A stretch of 64,000 nt of DNA from Bradyrhizobium sp. CCBAU 051011. GTDB taxonomy: Bacteria; Pseudomonadota; Alphaproteobacteria; Rhizobiales; Xanthobacteraceae. The notes under the pieces are model-generated. The model was not told where the DNA came from and ran no database searches. It saw nothing but the letters and a program-made list of their open reading frames with translations. The stretch spans positions 2,460,501 to 2,524,500 of the forward strand of contig NZ_CP022222.1 in the NCBI RefSeq assembly GCF_009930815.1, read 5' to 3'. Position numbers and translations under genes: made by a program. Numbering within the stretch: position 1 is the first letter of the stretch; each line of letters starts with the position of its first letter. Positions 43,838-54,209 of the stretch are shown here, one piece after another.

Positions 43838-46800
43838 CCCTGCATCTGCGTGCAGCCGAGCTGGCGCAGCATCTCGCGCTGCTGCTCGGTCTCGACGCCT
43901 TCCGCAGTCGTGGTCATGCTGCGGGCGGCTGCGATATTCACCACCGCCTGCACGATTGCCGCCGAACCGTCGACCTCGATGTCGCTGACGAAGCAGCGGT
44001 CGATCTTGATCTTGTCGAACGGGAACCGCTTCAGATAGCTGAGCGAGGAGAAGCCGGTGCCGAAATCGTCGAGCGCGATGCGCACGCCGATGGCGCGGAG
44101 CTGATGCAGGATGGCGAGTGCGGTCTCGTCGTCATGGATCAGCACCGCCTCGGTGATTTCGATCTCGAGCCGGTCAGGCGCCAGGCCGGAGGCGGCCAGC
44201 GCGCCGGTGATCCGCAGCGCCAGCGTCGGCGACTTCAACTGGACTGGCGACACGTTGACGGCGATCCTGACCCGGGACGGCCAGCCGGCCGCCTCGGTAC
44301 AGGCGGTCTGCAGCACCCAGACGCCGAGTTCGTTGATCAGGCCGGTATCCTCGGCGACCGGAATGAATTCGGCCGGCGAGACCATGCCGCGCTCGGGATG
44401 GCGCCAACGCAACAGCGCCTCGCAGCCGGTCACCTCATTGCTGGTGAGATCGAGCAGCGGCTGGTAGTGGATTTCGAAGCCGCCGTCGGCCAATGCCTGA
44501 CGCAGATCCTGCTCCATGGTGAGCCGCGCCTTGGCGCGGGCATCCATCGTGGGCTCGAAGAAGCGATGGACGCGGCGTCCCTCGGCCTTGGCGGCGTACA
44601 TTGCGAGGTCGGCGTGCTTGATCAACTGGTCGAGTTCGGTGCCGTCCTCCGGCGCGAGCGCGATGCCGATGCTGGCGTCGGTCGAAAGCTGATGCCCGAG
44701 GCATTGATAGGGCTGGCGAATTGCCTCGTAGACGCACGCCACGAATTCCTCGACATCGGCACGGCCGCCGATCGCGGTCTGGATGACAGCAAATTCGTCG
44801 CCGCCGAGGCGGGCGATGAGGTCACCCGGCTTGATGCAATCCTTGAGGCGGGCCGCGACCGCCTTCAAAAGTTCGTCGCCGACATGATGTCCGAGCGAGT
44901 CGTTAATGCCCTTGAATTCGTCGATGTCGATATAGAGCAGGGCGAATGATTTGCCGCCGGCGGCCTTGCGCAGCTCGCGCTCGATCTGCTCGCGGAACAG
45001 CACCCGGTTCGGAAGGTCGGTCAGCGCGTCATAATGCGCCAGATGCGCGATCTTCTCGTTGGCAAGCCTTCGCTCGGTGACGTCGTCGACGACGTTGATG
45101 ATGTAACGCGCTTGACCCGCGGAATTGCGGATTCCAAGCCGCCTGGAGGTGATGTACCGCGGGCCCAGCCCTTGCGTTTCCCAGACGTGCTCGTCCTTGA
45201 ACAGGCCGTCGGGGGATTGCAGTGTTTTCTCTTCGTCGGCCGCGATGATCGCGGCGGCGTCTTCCGGAAAGAGGTCGGACGCCGTCTTGCCGATGATCAG
45301 GTCGCGCGAAATGCCGAACTGAGCCTCAGCCACGCGGTTGACGAGCAAATAGCGCCGGTCATGCACGTCCTTCACGGTGATCTGCGAGGGGATGTGATCG
45401 ATGATTTGGCTCAGAAACGCGTAGTTGCGGTCGCGCTCCTGTTCGAGATTGCGCCGCTCGGTGATGTCTTCCATGGTGGCAACCCAGCCACCGCCCGCCA
45501 GCGGCTTGCTTACTCCCATGAACGAGCGTCCGTCCGGGCCCTGCATGATGCTGTGATCGACCTGGCCGCGTGCGATGTTTCGCATCACGGTCGAGCAGAA
45601 TTCGTCGACATCGCCGGCGAACGACCCGCTGTCCTTGCGGTGCTGCATCAGGTCGCGGAAGTGGCAGCCCGGTTTCACGATTTCGGTCGACAAATTGTAC
45701 ATGTCGATATAACGGCGGTTGAAGGTGACGACGCGCGCCGAGGCGTCGAAGGTGACCAGGCCCTGGATCATGTTGTTCAGGGCGGTGTCGAGCCGACCCC
45801 GTTCCGCTTCCAGCCGCTGCTGCGCCTCGCTGTTCTGGCGGGTGATCTGTCGGATGATCAGGAACAGGATCAGGGCGATCACCGCCGCCGCCAGCGTTGC
45901 CGCGATAACCAGGACCGTGGTTTGTTCGTGCCAATCGGCGAGCGCGGCGGTAACCGTGTTGGTCGCGACCACTATGCCCGAGTAGTGGCCGAGTGGGGCT
46001 GCCGATCCCAGCCTGGCCGTCTGGTCGATCGGGCTTTGTACGCGCAGTGTCTGCTGGGTGCCGCGCTCCCGGACCCGCTGCAGCAGCGGCGCTTTCGCGA
46101 AATTCTGGCCGATCAGGTCGTCGACCCGGGGATAGCGCGCAAGCAGGGTGCCGTCGGCATGAAACATCGAGATGGCCGCGCCGGTGCCGAGGGCTACGGA
46201 AGCGAAGAATTTTTCATAATTGGCGGGGTTGATGCGGCGCGTCATCACGCCGAGAAAAGTGCCGTCCTCGCCTCGCAATCGATGCGCGATGACGGAGTTC
46301 AGATTGCCGGTGAGATAGCTGCGAACCGATTCGGTCAGGATGGACGGTGAGCGCGAATCGAATTTGAAGCTTTTGAAATAAGCCCGCTCGGAAATGTTAA
46401 GCGTTGGCGCTGGCAGCGGCCGCGACCAGTTGATCATGTCGCCATTGGAGTCGAAGATCGAGATGTCGCCGAGATACGACAGGACGCCCGCCTTGGATCG
46501 CAGGATCTCGTGCGCTTCGACGCTCGCGACGCGTTGCCGGAATTCCTTCTCCGAGGCGATGCCGGAAATCTGCAGTCGGGTAATCACGTCATCGGCGAGC
46601 GTGTCGGAATCCTCGAATTGCTAGTCGAAATGGCGGGCGAGCAGACGAACGGTGTTCTCCAGTTCGCGTTCGCTGTTGACGAGCGCACGCTCGCGGAATT
46701 CACCGGCCATCATGATGGTGCCGACGAAAATCGCCGCGACCAGCATCCCACCGCATAGCGTCAGCCACAGCACCGGACCCTGGATAGTCGCGGCAAGGTG

Positions 46801-46911
46801 CCGCCCGGTGGCCGCCGTTCTGGCCTTCATGCCGTGCAGGTGGTGAATCAGCTCGCGCATTTCTCCCTTCTCCCGGAAGCCCAAATACGATGCGCGGATG
46901 TCATAAGCCAT
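43753..46911 (-). pseudogene. Membrane PAS-GGDEF-EAL protein interrupted by an in-frame amber codon
   Basis: Two parts lie in one frame: 46911-46624 codes for 96 residues with TM1 (VLWLTLCGGMLVAAIFVGTI), then TAG at 46621-46623. The frame continues as QFEDSDTLADDVITRLQ without a shift. Downstream are a periplasmic Cache-like sensor, TM2 (VLVIAATLAAAVIALILFLI), two PAS domains, GGDEF (RLGGDEFAV, about residue 702) and EAL (CEALLRW, about 832; AEGVETEQQ near the end). The full length would be about 1,052 residues. A CAG-to-TAG change fits. The best restart is GTG 46587, which has no good ribosome site. Both c-di-GMP catalytic motifs are intact. Confidence 0.8.
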
Positions 46912-47003
46912 TAGGAAATCCGGTTACTTAAGGCTTAAATCGCGTGTCCTTCGGGCGCCGATGGAAAGGAGTTATTTTGCTGCGTCCGCGGCGAGCATCC
47001 CCT

Positions 47004-48779
47004 CTAGCGGCGATAGGTGCCGGTGCGGGCATAAGCCGCGCGGGTTTCCGGCGCGGGACGGCTGACCACCCCGGCGCGCGCCTCGCTGACGCGCGGGGTC
47101 GCCAGCTTGAGGTCTTCCAGGAAGATCGGCTTCGAGAAATAGTAGCCCTGCGCGTAGCGGATCTTGGTTGCGGCCTGCAGATAGGCCAGCTCCTCGAAGC
47201 TTTCGAGCCCTTCGGCGATCACGGTCATGCCGAGCGCTTCGCTCAAGGATTCGATCGCACGCAGGATGCCCTGGCTGCGCGGACGCTTATGGATGTCGGT
47301 GATGAAGGAGCGGTCGATCTTGATCTCGTCGGCGGTGATGTCGGCCAGCGCCGAGAGCGACGAATAGCCGATGCCGAAATCGTCGATCGAGATCCTGACG
47401 CCGAGCTTGCGGAACAGCGGCAGGATCTCGTCGTGGAAATGCGTCTTGGTGACGAAGGCGTCTTCCGTCACCTCGATCATGAAGCGCTTGGGAAATCCGG
47501 TGGCTTCGATCGCCTGCGCGAACGGCCCCATGAATTCGGGGTTGCCGGCCTGCTTGGCCGCGACGTTCATGCTGATCGTGGTGTCGGGGCCGAAGGTCTC
47601 GTTGATCAGGTCGATCGACTTGACGATCTCCGCCAGCACGAGGTGGGTCAATTCGTCGATCAGGCCGAGTTCGGTAGCAAGATTGATGAACGTGCTGGGA
47701 GCCTGAATCACCCCCTCGTCGTCGCGCAGGCGCACCAGCGCCTCGACGCCCTGGATCTCCTGGGTCCGGATGTCGACCTTGGGCTGGAAGGCGCAGCAGA
47801 AGCGCTTTTCCAGGATCGCTATCCGTAATGCCTGCTCGACCTTCATCCGCGCCAGCGCCTCGCGTTCCATGCTGGCATCGAAGAACGCCGCGGCGCCCTT
47901 GCTGCCATTCTTGACGCGGTACATTGCGATATCGGCGTTCTGACGCAACTCCTCATAGCTGCGTCCGTGCTCGGGATAGAGGCTGACGCCGATCGAGGTC
48001 GAGGCGAAGATTTCGGACTGGTCGATGAAGAACGGCGCCTTCAGCCGCTGCAGAATGAAGCGAATGAACTCGGCGACCTCGTCCTCACTCTCGATCGGGT
48101 TGAGCAGCAGCACGAACTCGTCGCCGCTGATCCGCGACAGGATGTCGGATTCGCGCAGGTCGAGACCGACCCGCTTGGCCATCTCCGCCAGCAGCGCGTC
48201 GCCGACCGAATGTCCGTAGTAGTCGTTGATGTGCTTGAAATTGTCGACGTCGAGGAAGGCGAGTGCGAAACGGCCCTGTCCGTTGTCGTACTTCAAGAGA
48301 CTGTTGACGCGATGTTCGATCACGCGCCGCGTCGGCAGCCCGGTCAATTCGTCGTAATACGCGGAGCGGAACAGATGCTCCTCGAATGCCTTCTGTTCGG
48401 AGATGTCGGTGGAGCTCGAGATCAGCAAATTGCGCTCGGCGATCCGGATCGGTCGGTGCGAGGTCAGCAATACCTGCTTGGCCTGGCCACCGGCAATGGA
48501 TTCTTCCAGCACGGCCGGGCGGCCTGCACGCAGCAATTCGAGGCAGGTTTCGCGGCGATCGCTCAGTTGCGACGGGTCCGGCGCGGCGGCAGCCGCCTGC
48601 AGCGCAGCCGCCGCGGCGTCGTTCATCAGAACGAATTCGCCATTCTCGTCCTGAACCGTCACGCCGTTCGGGAGCAGCCTGAAAACATCTCTCAGGATGT
48701 TCAGTTCGGATTCGAATGAGCTTTCATTGCCGGCCTGCGTCGCCGCGGCCTGAAAATCGTTCTTATTGGGACTATGCAT
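47004..48779 (-). CDS. PAS-GGDEF-EAL protein
   Basis: The product has 591 residues, cytoplasmic. A PAS domain (ILRDVFRLLPNGVTVQDENG) leads into a GGDEF domain whose active site reads SGDEF near residue 218, which can still act as a cyclase. The EAL domain has VEALVRL near 348, DDFGIGYSSLSAL and AEGLESFEEL, so phosphodiesterase activity is likely. It follows the broken GGDEF/EAL gene on the same strand, with 92 bp between. Confidence 0.93.
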   Translation of the reverse strand: MHSPNKNDFQAAATQAGNESSFESELNILRDVFRLLPNGVTVQDENGEFVLMNDAAAAALQAAAAAPDPSQLSDRRETCLELLRAGRPAVLEESIAGGQAKQVLLTSHRPIRIAERNLLISSSTDISEQKAFEEHLFRSAYYDELTGLPTRRVIEHRVNSLLKYDNGQGRFALAFLDVDNFKHINDYYGHSVGDALLAEMAKRVGLDLRESDILSRISGDEFVLLLNPIESEDEVAEFIRFILQRLKAPFFIDQSEIFASTSIGVSLYPEHGRSYEELRQNADIAMYRVKNGSKGAAAFFDASMEREALARMKVEQALRIAILEKRFCCAFQPKVDIRTQEIQGVEALVRLRDDEGVIQAPSTFINLATELGLIDELTHLVLAEIVKSIDLINETFGPDTTISMNVAAKQAGNPEFMGPFAQAIEATGFPKRFMIEVTEDAFVTKTHFHDEILPLFRKLGVRISIDDFGIGYSSLSALADITADEIKIDRSFITDIHKRPRSQGILRAIESLSEALGMTVIAEGLESFEELAYLQAATKIRYAQGYYFSKPIFLEDLKLATPRVSEARAGVVSRPAPETRAAYARTGTYRR

Positions 48780-49017
48780 GCCACGGAACTTGGCAAAGTC
48801 CCTTGTAGCATTGGTTAAGCGGACTTCCGAAAAGCCGCAACAACCCTAGAAGTCGGCGATTCCCAAACGGCGTCCGCTCGATCGTCATTAACAGAGTATC
48901 AACGCCGGGCGAGAATGTCGCGTGCAAGGCGAATCTCGATTCACGGCGTTTCGAGAGTGCGACGGACATCTTGCGTCGGCAAGGATGTCTCAAGATGAGA
49001 AAATGGCGCTATCGGGT

Positions 49018-49980
49018 CTAGTTTGCGGGAAGCCGGCACTGCATCGTGCAATGTACGCCGGTCTTGAGGAAGCTGATCTCGGTCTTGCCGTCGAAGGCAC
49101 GAAGCGCCGATTGCAGCAGTTTGGTGCCGAAGCCCGCCGGGCCGACTTTTTCGACCGCGGGACCTTCAGTCTCGTCCCACGTGACGTTGAGGCGCCCTTC
49201 CGACACCGACCACGACACCTGCAGCAGTCCGCGGGCCGAGGAAAACGCGCCGTACTTGCCCGCATTGGTGGCGAGTTCGTGAAAGATAAGCGCTAGGCTG
49301 ACCGCCAGCTTGGCCGGCAGGAACAGCGAGTCGCCGTTCAAGTTGAACCGGACATGGCCGTACGGCCCGAGCTCCGAGCGCAGCATGTCCTTGATGTCGC
49401 AGCCGCTGCCGTCCAGCCGCGCAATCAAATCGTCGGTCGCCGACAGCGCGCGGAGGCGGCGATCGATACTGCCCCAGATCTGCGGTTGGTCCTGCAGGAC
49501 CTGGTGCAGCACGGCGTGGATCGTCGACGTCTTGTTCTTGAGCCTGTGCTGCAATTCCTCGACGAGGAGTTTGCGGTACTCTTCTTCCCGGATCAGGCGT
49601 TTGGAATCTTCCCGTTGTTGCGCCACGATCGTCCGGTAATGCTCGACGCCCCAGATGGCGAAGCCGCAGACCGCCCAGAACATCAATAGCAGCGCAAGCC
49701 GCGCGGAATCGGCCGTGGCGCCGTCGAAATTGACGGTGAGGCCGAGCACGCCCCCCGCGACGGCGGTGGCGATCCCGAACCGGGCGCCGCCGATCGCGGC
49801 GGCCAGGAACACGGCCGGGAAATACGGCGTGAAGAATACGTCGGGGCGGAGCTGGGCGACGCCCCACCGGGCGATCGTCGACACAGCGAGGCAGCCGGCC
49901 GCGAAGGCCGTGCTGAAAAGCAGCGAGGGCTGGGAGATGCCCTGCCAGCCGCGTCTGAATTCGTCGATCAATTTCTTCAT
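49018..49980 (-). CDS. HWE-family sensor histidine kinase
   Basis: The product has 320 residues. The N-terminus has four hydrophobic segments (DUF4118-like, residues 20-120). The phospho-acceptor is His145 in EELQHRLKNKTSTI. The catalytic domain has FHELATNAGKYGAFS (N-box) and the VTWDETEGPA stretch with the W-x-E of HWE kinases, then GFGTKLLQSAL. This kinase class often controls the general stress response or light response. GTG 49992 is an alternative start. No response regulator is adjacent. Confidence 0.9.
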   Translation of the reverse strand: MKKLIDEFRRGWQGISQPSLLFSTAFAAGCLAVSTIARWGVAQLRPDVFFTPYFPAVFLAAAIGGARFGIATAVAGGVLGLTVNFDGATADSARLALLLMFWAVCGFAIWGVEHYRTIVAQQREDSKRLIREEEYRKLLVEELQHRLKNKTSTIHAVLHQVLQDQPQIWGSIDRRLRALSATDDLIARLDGSGCDIKDMLRSELGPYGHVRFNLNGDSLFLPAKLAVSLALIFHELATNAGKYGAFSSARGLLQVSWSVSEGRLNVTWDETEGPAVEKVGPAGFGTKLLQSALRAFDGKTEISFLKTGVHCTMQCRLPAN

Positions 49981-50168
49981 CAGAATGGTCACTTCACGTG
50001 ATCAGCGAATCCAAAATATGGCCGACCATGCCGAAATTCGAGGATTTCGGGGCGCCTTGAGGTCGCAAACCGGCCCGGCGCCGGCGGGAACGCGATGGAA
50101 CAAGTGCGCTTGCCTTGCCGGCAAGAGACGGGAATATTGGCCTCAACCGATATCGGGGGGGTAACGAC

Positions 50169-51011
50169 ATGGGACGGCTGGACGGCAAGGTCGCGGTGAT
50201 CACGGGTGCGACGAGCGGCATCGGACTGCGCACCGCGGAGATATTCGTCGCGGAGGGCGCGAAAATCGTCATCGCCGGCCGCCGCGCGCCAGAAGGCGAG
50301 GCGCTGGCCAAGAAACTCGGTGCCCACTGCATCTTTCGCCAGACCGACGTCACGGTGGAAGCGCAGATGAAGGCGCTGATTGGTCTTTCGGTAGAAAAAT
50401 TCGGCCGCATCGATTGCCTGTTCAACAATGCCGGCGGTCCGGCCCAGACCGGCGGCATCGAAGGCCTGGAGGTGGAGCGGTTTGATGCGGCGATGGCGAC
50501 GCTGATCCGCAGCGTGATGCTCGGCATGAAGCATGCGGCGCCTTACATGCGCAAGCAGGGCTCCGGCAGCATCATCAACAACGGCAGCATCGCCGGCACG
50601 CTGGCCGGCTATTCATCGTCGATGGTCTATAGCGCGGCCAAGGCCGCCGTCATCCACCTCACCAGATGCGTGGCGATGGAGCTCGGCGAATCCAATATTC
50701 GCGTCAATTCGATTTCGCCCGGCGCGATCGCGACCGGCATTTTCGGCAAAGCGCTCGGCCTGTCGGTGGAAGCCGCCGAGAAGACCCCGGCCGTAATGCG
50801 CGAGGTCTACAAATCGGCGCAGCCCATCCCGCGCGCCGGCCTGCCGGATGATATTGCGCACGCGGCGGTTTTTCTGGCCAGCGACGAATCTTCCTTCGTC
50901 AACGGCCACGACCTTGTGGTCGACGGCGCCATGATCGGCGGCCGCAACTGGAGCCAGCAACAGCAGGGCTATGTCACGCTGAAGAAGGCGTTCGATCAGG
51001 GCGCGGGATAG
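50169..51011 (+). CDS. Short-chain dehydrogenase/reductase
   Basis: This NAD(P)-dependent oxidoreductase of 280 residues has the TGATSGIG cofactor motif near residue 14, NNAGG near 91, a catalytic Ser in NNGSIAG and Tyr154/Lys158 (YSAAK). RINVNSISPG-like IRVNSISPGAI and the C-terminal NGHDLVVDGA are typical of the classical SDRs with 3-oxoacyl or alcohol substrates. GGGGGGG lies upstream of the ATG. Confidence 0.94.
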   Translation: MGRLDGKVAVITGATSGIGLRTAEIFVAEGAKIVIAGRRAPEGEALAKKLGAHCIFRQTDVTVEAQMKALIGLSVEKFGRIDCLFNNAGGPAQTGGIEGLEVERFDAAMATLIRSVMLGMKHAAPYMRKQGSGSIINNGSIAGTLAGYSSSMVYSAAKAAVIHLTRCVAMELGESNIRVNSISPGAIATGIFGKALGLSVEAAEKTPAVMREVYKSAQPIPRAGLPDDIAHAAVFLASDESSFVNGHDLVVDGAMIGGRNWSQQQQGYVTLKKAFDQGAG

Positions 51012-51014
51012 TCC

Positions 51015-51096
51015 GTCATTGCGAGCGCAGCGAAGCAATCCATCGCGCCGAACACGGAGACCTGGATTGCTTCGTCGCTTCGCTTCTCGCATTGAC
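51015..51096. repeat. GTCAT...ATGAC-type palindromic element, family C (short form)
   Basis: The element runs from GTCATTGCGAGC to CGCATTGAC, 3 bp after the SDR stop codon. The arms are GAAGCAATCCA / TGGATTGCTTC. The right end has one change in the ATGAC motif (TTGAC). Confidence 0.75.
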
Positions 51097-51126
51097 GGTT
51101 AAGATTTGGGGCAAAAGGAGACGCAA

Positions 51127-51618
51127 ATGTCTGCAACATTCCAGCTATCGCCATCGGAAGGCCGCCCGCTCTATCTCGCCGTCATCGCCGGCCTCGCCTG
51201 CGCCTTCGTCATCGGCAAGACGCTGCCGTCGACCATGGACGCGGTCTCGGCGATCATCGAGCCGCTCTGCGCCAACAGCGTGACCGGTTCGCAGGATGTC
51301 GTCGAGCCGATCAGCTCGCATGCGCTGCCGAACGTGGCGGGCAAGCGCGTCACCATCGTGCGGGTGTTCTACGGCCCCGGCGGCTTTACGCCGGCGCACC
51401 AGCATGCCGGCTCTGTCACCGCCTATGTCACCAAGGGCGAGATCCGCTCGCAGTTGGCCGGCGGGCCGGTCGAGACGTTTGGGGTCGGCCAGTCATTCTT
51501 CGAGCCGCCCGGCTCGACCCATCTGGTCTCGGCCAATGCCAGCATGACCGAACCCGCGGAATTGATCGCGGTGTTCGTGGCCGATGAAGGTGCGCAACTG
51601 ACGACGCTGGTGAAGTAG
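51127..51618 (+). CDS. Cupin-domain protein with N-terminal membrane anchor
   Basis: The product has 163 residues: one hydrophobic segment (LYLAVIAGLACAFVIG, about 16-31), then a single cupin barrel with FTPAHQHAGSVTAYVTKGEI, which supplies the metal-binding His pair and Glu, and FFEPPGSTHLVSANAS for the third His. It is probably periplasmic and membrane-anchored. The reaction or ligand is unknown. Confidence 0.9.
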   Translation: MSATFQLSPSEGRPLYLAVIAGLACAFVIGKTLPSTMDAVSAIIEPLCANSVTGSQDVVEPISSHALPNVAGKRVTIVRVFYGPGGFTPAHQHAGSVTAYVTKGEIRSQLAGGPVETFGVGQSFFEPPGSTHLVSANASMTEPAELIAVFVADEGAQLTTLVK

Positions 51619-51645
51619 ATGTAGTGCGTAACCCGATAAATGCTC

Positions 51646-51730
51646 GTCATGCGCGGGCTTGACCCGCGCATCTATCAAGAAAGACATTCAGCGAAGAGTG
51701 ATGGATTGCCGGGTCAAGCCCGGCAATGAC
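51646..51730. mobile_element. Gene-less copy of the inverted-repeat cassette (family A)
   Basis: The left end at 51646-51675 and the right end at 51701-51730 correspond to the two ends of the 3999-4362 cassette, with only 25 bp between. The right end is identical to the one at 4333-4362. The left hairpin is ATGCGCGGG / CCCGCGCAT instead of ATTGCCGGG / CCCGGCAAT, so both arms changed together and pairing is kept. The loop CTTGA is unchanged. Confidence 0.7.
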
Positions 51731-51734
51731 GGGT

Positions 51735-53111
51735 TCACACCGCCTTCACCACCACCCGCAATCCATCCCGCGGTTTCGGGATCGGCCACATCTGCCAATC
51801 AGCCTTGTAACCAGGCTCCAGCGACACTTCGAGATTCTGCAGGAAATGCCGGGCAAAGCATTTCGCCTGCATATAGGCGAAGTGCAGCCCGAGGCACATA
51901 TGCGCGCCGCCGCCATACGGCACCCATGCGAAACGATTTCGGTTGCGCTGCGCCTCGTCGGAGAAACGCATCGGATCGAACTTGTCCGGCTCGGGCCAGA
52001 TCTCCGGCATATGGTGCGTGAACAGCGGGTTGACGCCGACCAGCGTGCCGGCAGGAACGTCGTACCCCCTGAACGAAAAGTCGCGCACCGCGCGGCGCGG
52101 CATCGACGGCACCGGCGGCTTCAGCCGCAGCGCTTCCTTGAATGCCATTTCCGACAGCGGCATCTTTTCGAGATTGGCGATGCTGGAGGGATCGTTGGCC
52201 TCGATGCCGAGGCCTTTGACTTCCTCGCGCAACTGCTGCTGCCATTCGGGATGGGCGGCAAGCTCGCCGACAAAGGAGGTCAGCGACGATGTCAGCGTGT
52301 CATGCGCCGCCATCATCAGAAAACTCATGTGGTCGATGATGTCCTGGGTCGACAGCAGCGCGCCGTTCTCGTGCGTCGCCTGGCATAGCTGCGAGAACAG
52401 GTCATCGCCGCCGCCCCGCGCGCGGCGGATCGGAATCTGCTCGGCGAAGTAGGCAACGATCCGCTTGCGGCCGGCAACGCCGCGGCCCATCTGCGTGAAC
52501 GGCAGCGGCCGCCGGATCGGCGCCACGGCTGCCGCCACCATGTCGACGAAGGCGCGGGTGATCTCGTCGACCTCGGGCCCAATCTTGGCGCCGAGGAACG
52601 ACGTTGCCGCCAGATCGAGCGTGAGCTGCTTCATCGCCGGATACACCAGCATCTCGCCCGGCTGCGCCTTCCACTGCTTGACCCGCGCGGCAATGCCGCG
52701 GTCGAGATCGACGAGATAGGACTTCATCGGCCCCGATTTGAACGCGACCGACAGCGCGCGACGGTGCAGGCGGTGCTCTTCAAAATCCAGCAGCATCAGC
52801 CCGCGCGGAAACAGCAGGCCGAGGATCGGTCCCCAGCCATGGGTGGAGGAGAACAGGCGGGCCTGGTCGAACAGCACGAGCTCGTTGGCCTCCGGCCCGA
52901 GCATCGTCACGCTGGTCTCGCCGAACAAATGGGTGCGGTAGATCAGACCGTATTTGGCGGCCGACTTCTCGATCTGTCCTTTGGGGTCGGCCAGCACCGC
53001 CAGCGTGTTGCCGATAAACGGCCAGCCCTCATTACCGGGAATGTGCCGCAACGCCTTGGGGTTCGGCGGCACCGGAATATTGGCTGATGAAGCCACACTC
53101 GGCATCGACAT
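51735..53111 (-). CDS. Cytochrome P450
   Basis: The second P450 is 458 residues long, with a proline-rich start (NIPVPPNPKALRHIPGNEG). The I-helix is MMAAHDTLTSSL, ExxR is in KEALRLKPP, and the heme motif FAWVPYGGGAHMCLGLHFAY has its Cys at 406. It resembles the CYP120/CYP26-like bacterial group that hydroxylates lipophilic molecules. A GTCAT...ATGAC element sits 4 bp after its stop codon. No redox partners are adjacent. Confidence 0.94.
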   Translation of the reverse strand: MSMPSVASSANIPVPPNPKALRHIPGNEGWPFIGNTLAVLADPKGQIEKSAAKYGLIYRTHLFGETSVTMLGPEANELVLFDQARLFSSTHGWGPILGLLFPRGLMLLDFEEHRLHRRALSVAFKSGPMKSYLVDLDRGIAARVKQWKAQPGEMLVYPAMKQLTLDLAATSFLGAKIGPEVDEITRAFVDMVAAAVAPIRRPLPFTQMGRGVAGRKRIVAYFAEQIPIRRARGGGDDLFSQLCQATHENGALLSTQDIIDHMSFLMMAAHDTLTSSLTSFVGELAAHPEWQQQLREEVKGLGIEANDPSSIANLEKMPLSEMAFKEALRLKPPVPSMPRRAVRDFSFRGYDVPAGTLVGVNPLFTHHMPEIWPEPDKFDPMRFSDEAQRNRNRFAWVPYGGGAHMCLGLHFAYMQAKCFARHFLQNLEVSLEPGYKADWQMWPIPKPRDGLRVVVKAV

Positions 53112-53351
53112 GGCAATTGCTCCGGGCGATCTGCGAAAATCGCAAAGATTATCCTCTGTGTCGGTGGCTTTGTCGCGGCATTAAATATGGGCGTGCGCGG
53201 CGCGGGTTTAGCCTGGTCCGGCAAATAACTCCTTGTTTCCATGCGGCAAAGCGCGCGGCTGTCGGCGCCAGCCGTAGATCAGCCAAGTCGCGTCACAAAG
53301 CCGCGAGCGTGTGCTAGGGTGCTCCAAAATCAAATGGGCAGGGGGGTAGAC

Positions 53352-54164
53352 ATGCCGCGGATGCTTGGGTTGCTCGTGCTTGCGCTGGTCGCGCTGGGCG
53401 GAAATTCTCTGGCGCAGGCCCAGACCAAACCTTTGGTCAAAACGCTGGGGCCGGATTTTCCCAAAACTGAAATCTTCATCGGCAACAGCTTCTTCTACTA
53501 CAACAACAGCATGCACAGCCACGTGCTGGCGATGCAGCGGGCCGCCGACGCCACCAACAAGCAGGCCTACCGCGCCACCTCGGTCACCATCAGTGGCTCC
53601 GGCATCGACTGGCATGATGTCGAAAGCTATCTCCGTCCAAAGGCGATCGGCTCCTATTCCTTCGACGAGCAGAACAACGTCGTCTTCAACAAGCTCGATA
53701 AATTGTTCGACGTCGCCATCATGATGGATTGCAGCCAGTGCCCGATCCATCCGACGCTCAAGTCGGTATTCACCGAGTTTGCCAAAAAGAGCAGCGAGAT
53801 CGTTCGCGCCAAGGGCACTAGGCCGGTGTTCTTCATGTCCTGGGCCTATGCCGACAAGCCGGAAATGACGGCGCAACTCGCCGAGGCTTATACGATCGCA
53901 GGCAATGCGAACAACGCGCTGGTGATCCCGGCCGGCCTCGCCTTTGCGAAAGCGCTCGACAAGCAACCCGAGATCAATCTGTACGCCGCCGACAAGCGCC
54001 ATCCGAGCCCGGCCGGCACTTATCTCGCCTCCTGTGTGGTCTTTGCCGCGCTCACCGGGCGCTCGCCGGTCGGCAACGCCCATCTCGCCGGCCTCGACGG
54101 ACAAACCGTAGCGTTCCTGCAAAACATCGCGTGGGACACCGTGCAGGAATATTACGGGAAGTAG
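53352..54164 (+). CDS. Secreted SGNH-hydrolase-like protein
   Basis: The product has 270 residues with a signal peptide (MPRMLGLLVLALVALGGNSL, cut after AQA). Block I is FIGNSFFYYNN with Ser46. The Asp-His pair is D214-H217 in DKRHPSPAGTYLASC. Asn in SFFYYNNS and the GSGIDWHDVE segment fill the other positions. It probably hydrolyses an ester outside the cytoplasm. ATG 53352 was chosen because the signal peptide starts there. Confidence 0.8.
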   Translation: MPRMLGLLVLALVALGGNSLAQAQTKPLVKTLGPDFPKTEIFIGNSFFYYNNSMHSHVLAMQRAADATNKQAYRATSVTISGSGIDWHDVESYLRPKAIGSYSFDEQNNVVFNKLDKLFDVAIMMDCSQCPIHPTLKSVFTEFAKKSSEIVRAKGTRPVFFMSWAYADKPEMTAQLAEAYTIAGNANNALVIPAGLAFAKALDKQPEINLYAADKRHPSPAGTYLASCVVFAALTGRSPVGNAHLAGLDGQTVAFLQNIAWDTVQEYYGK

Positions 54165-54209
54165 GGGGCGCTGCTTCCGGTGCCGCAATAGGGCAGAGCT
54201 GGCAACCCC

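Noticed and set aside
42850..44949. Plus-strand frame of about 700 codons spanning the patatin and GGDEF/EAL genes
   Set aside because: It crosses two well-supported genes on both strands and has the low-complexity composition of a shadow frame.
46624..46911. Separate small membrane protein gene upstream of the GGDEF/EAL frame
   Set aside because: It is exactly in frame with the downstream part and supplies the missing first TM helix, so a nonsense mutation in one gene is simpler.
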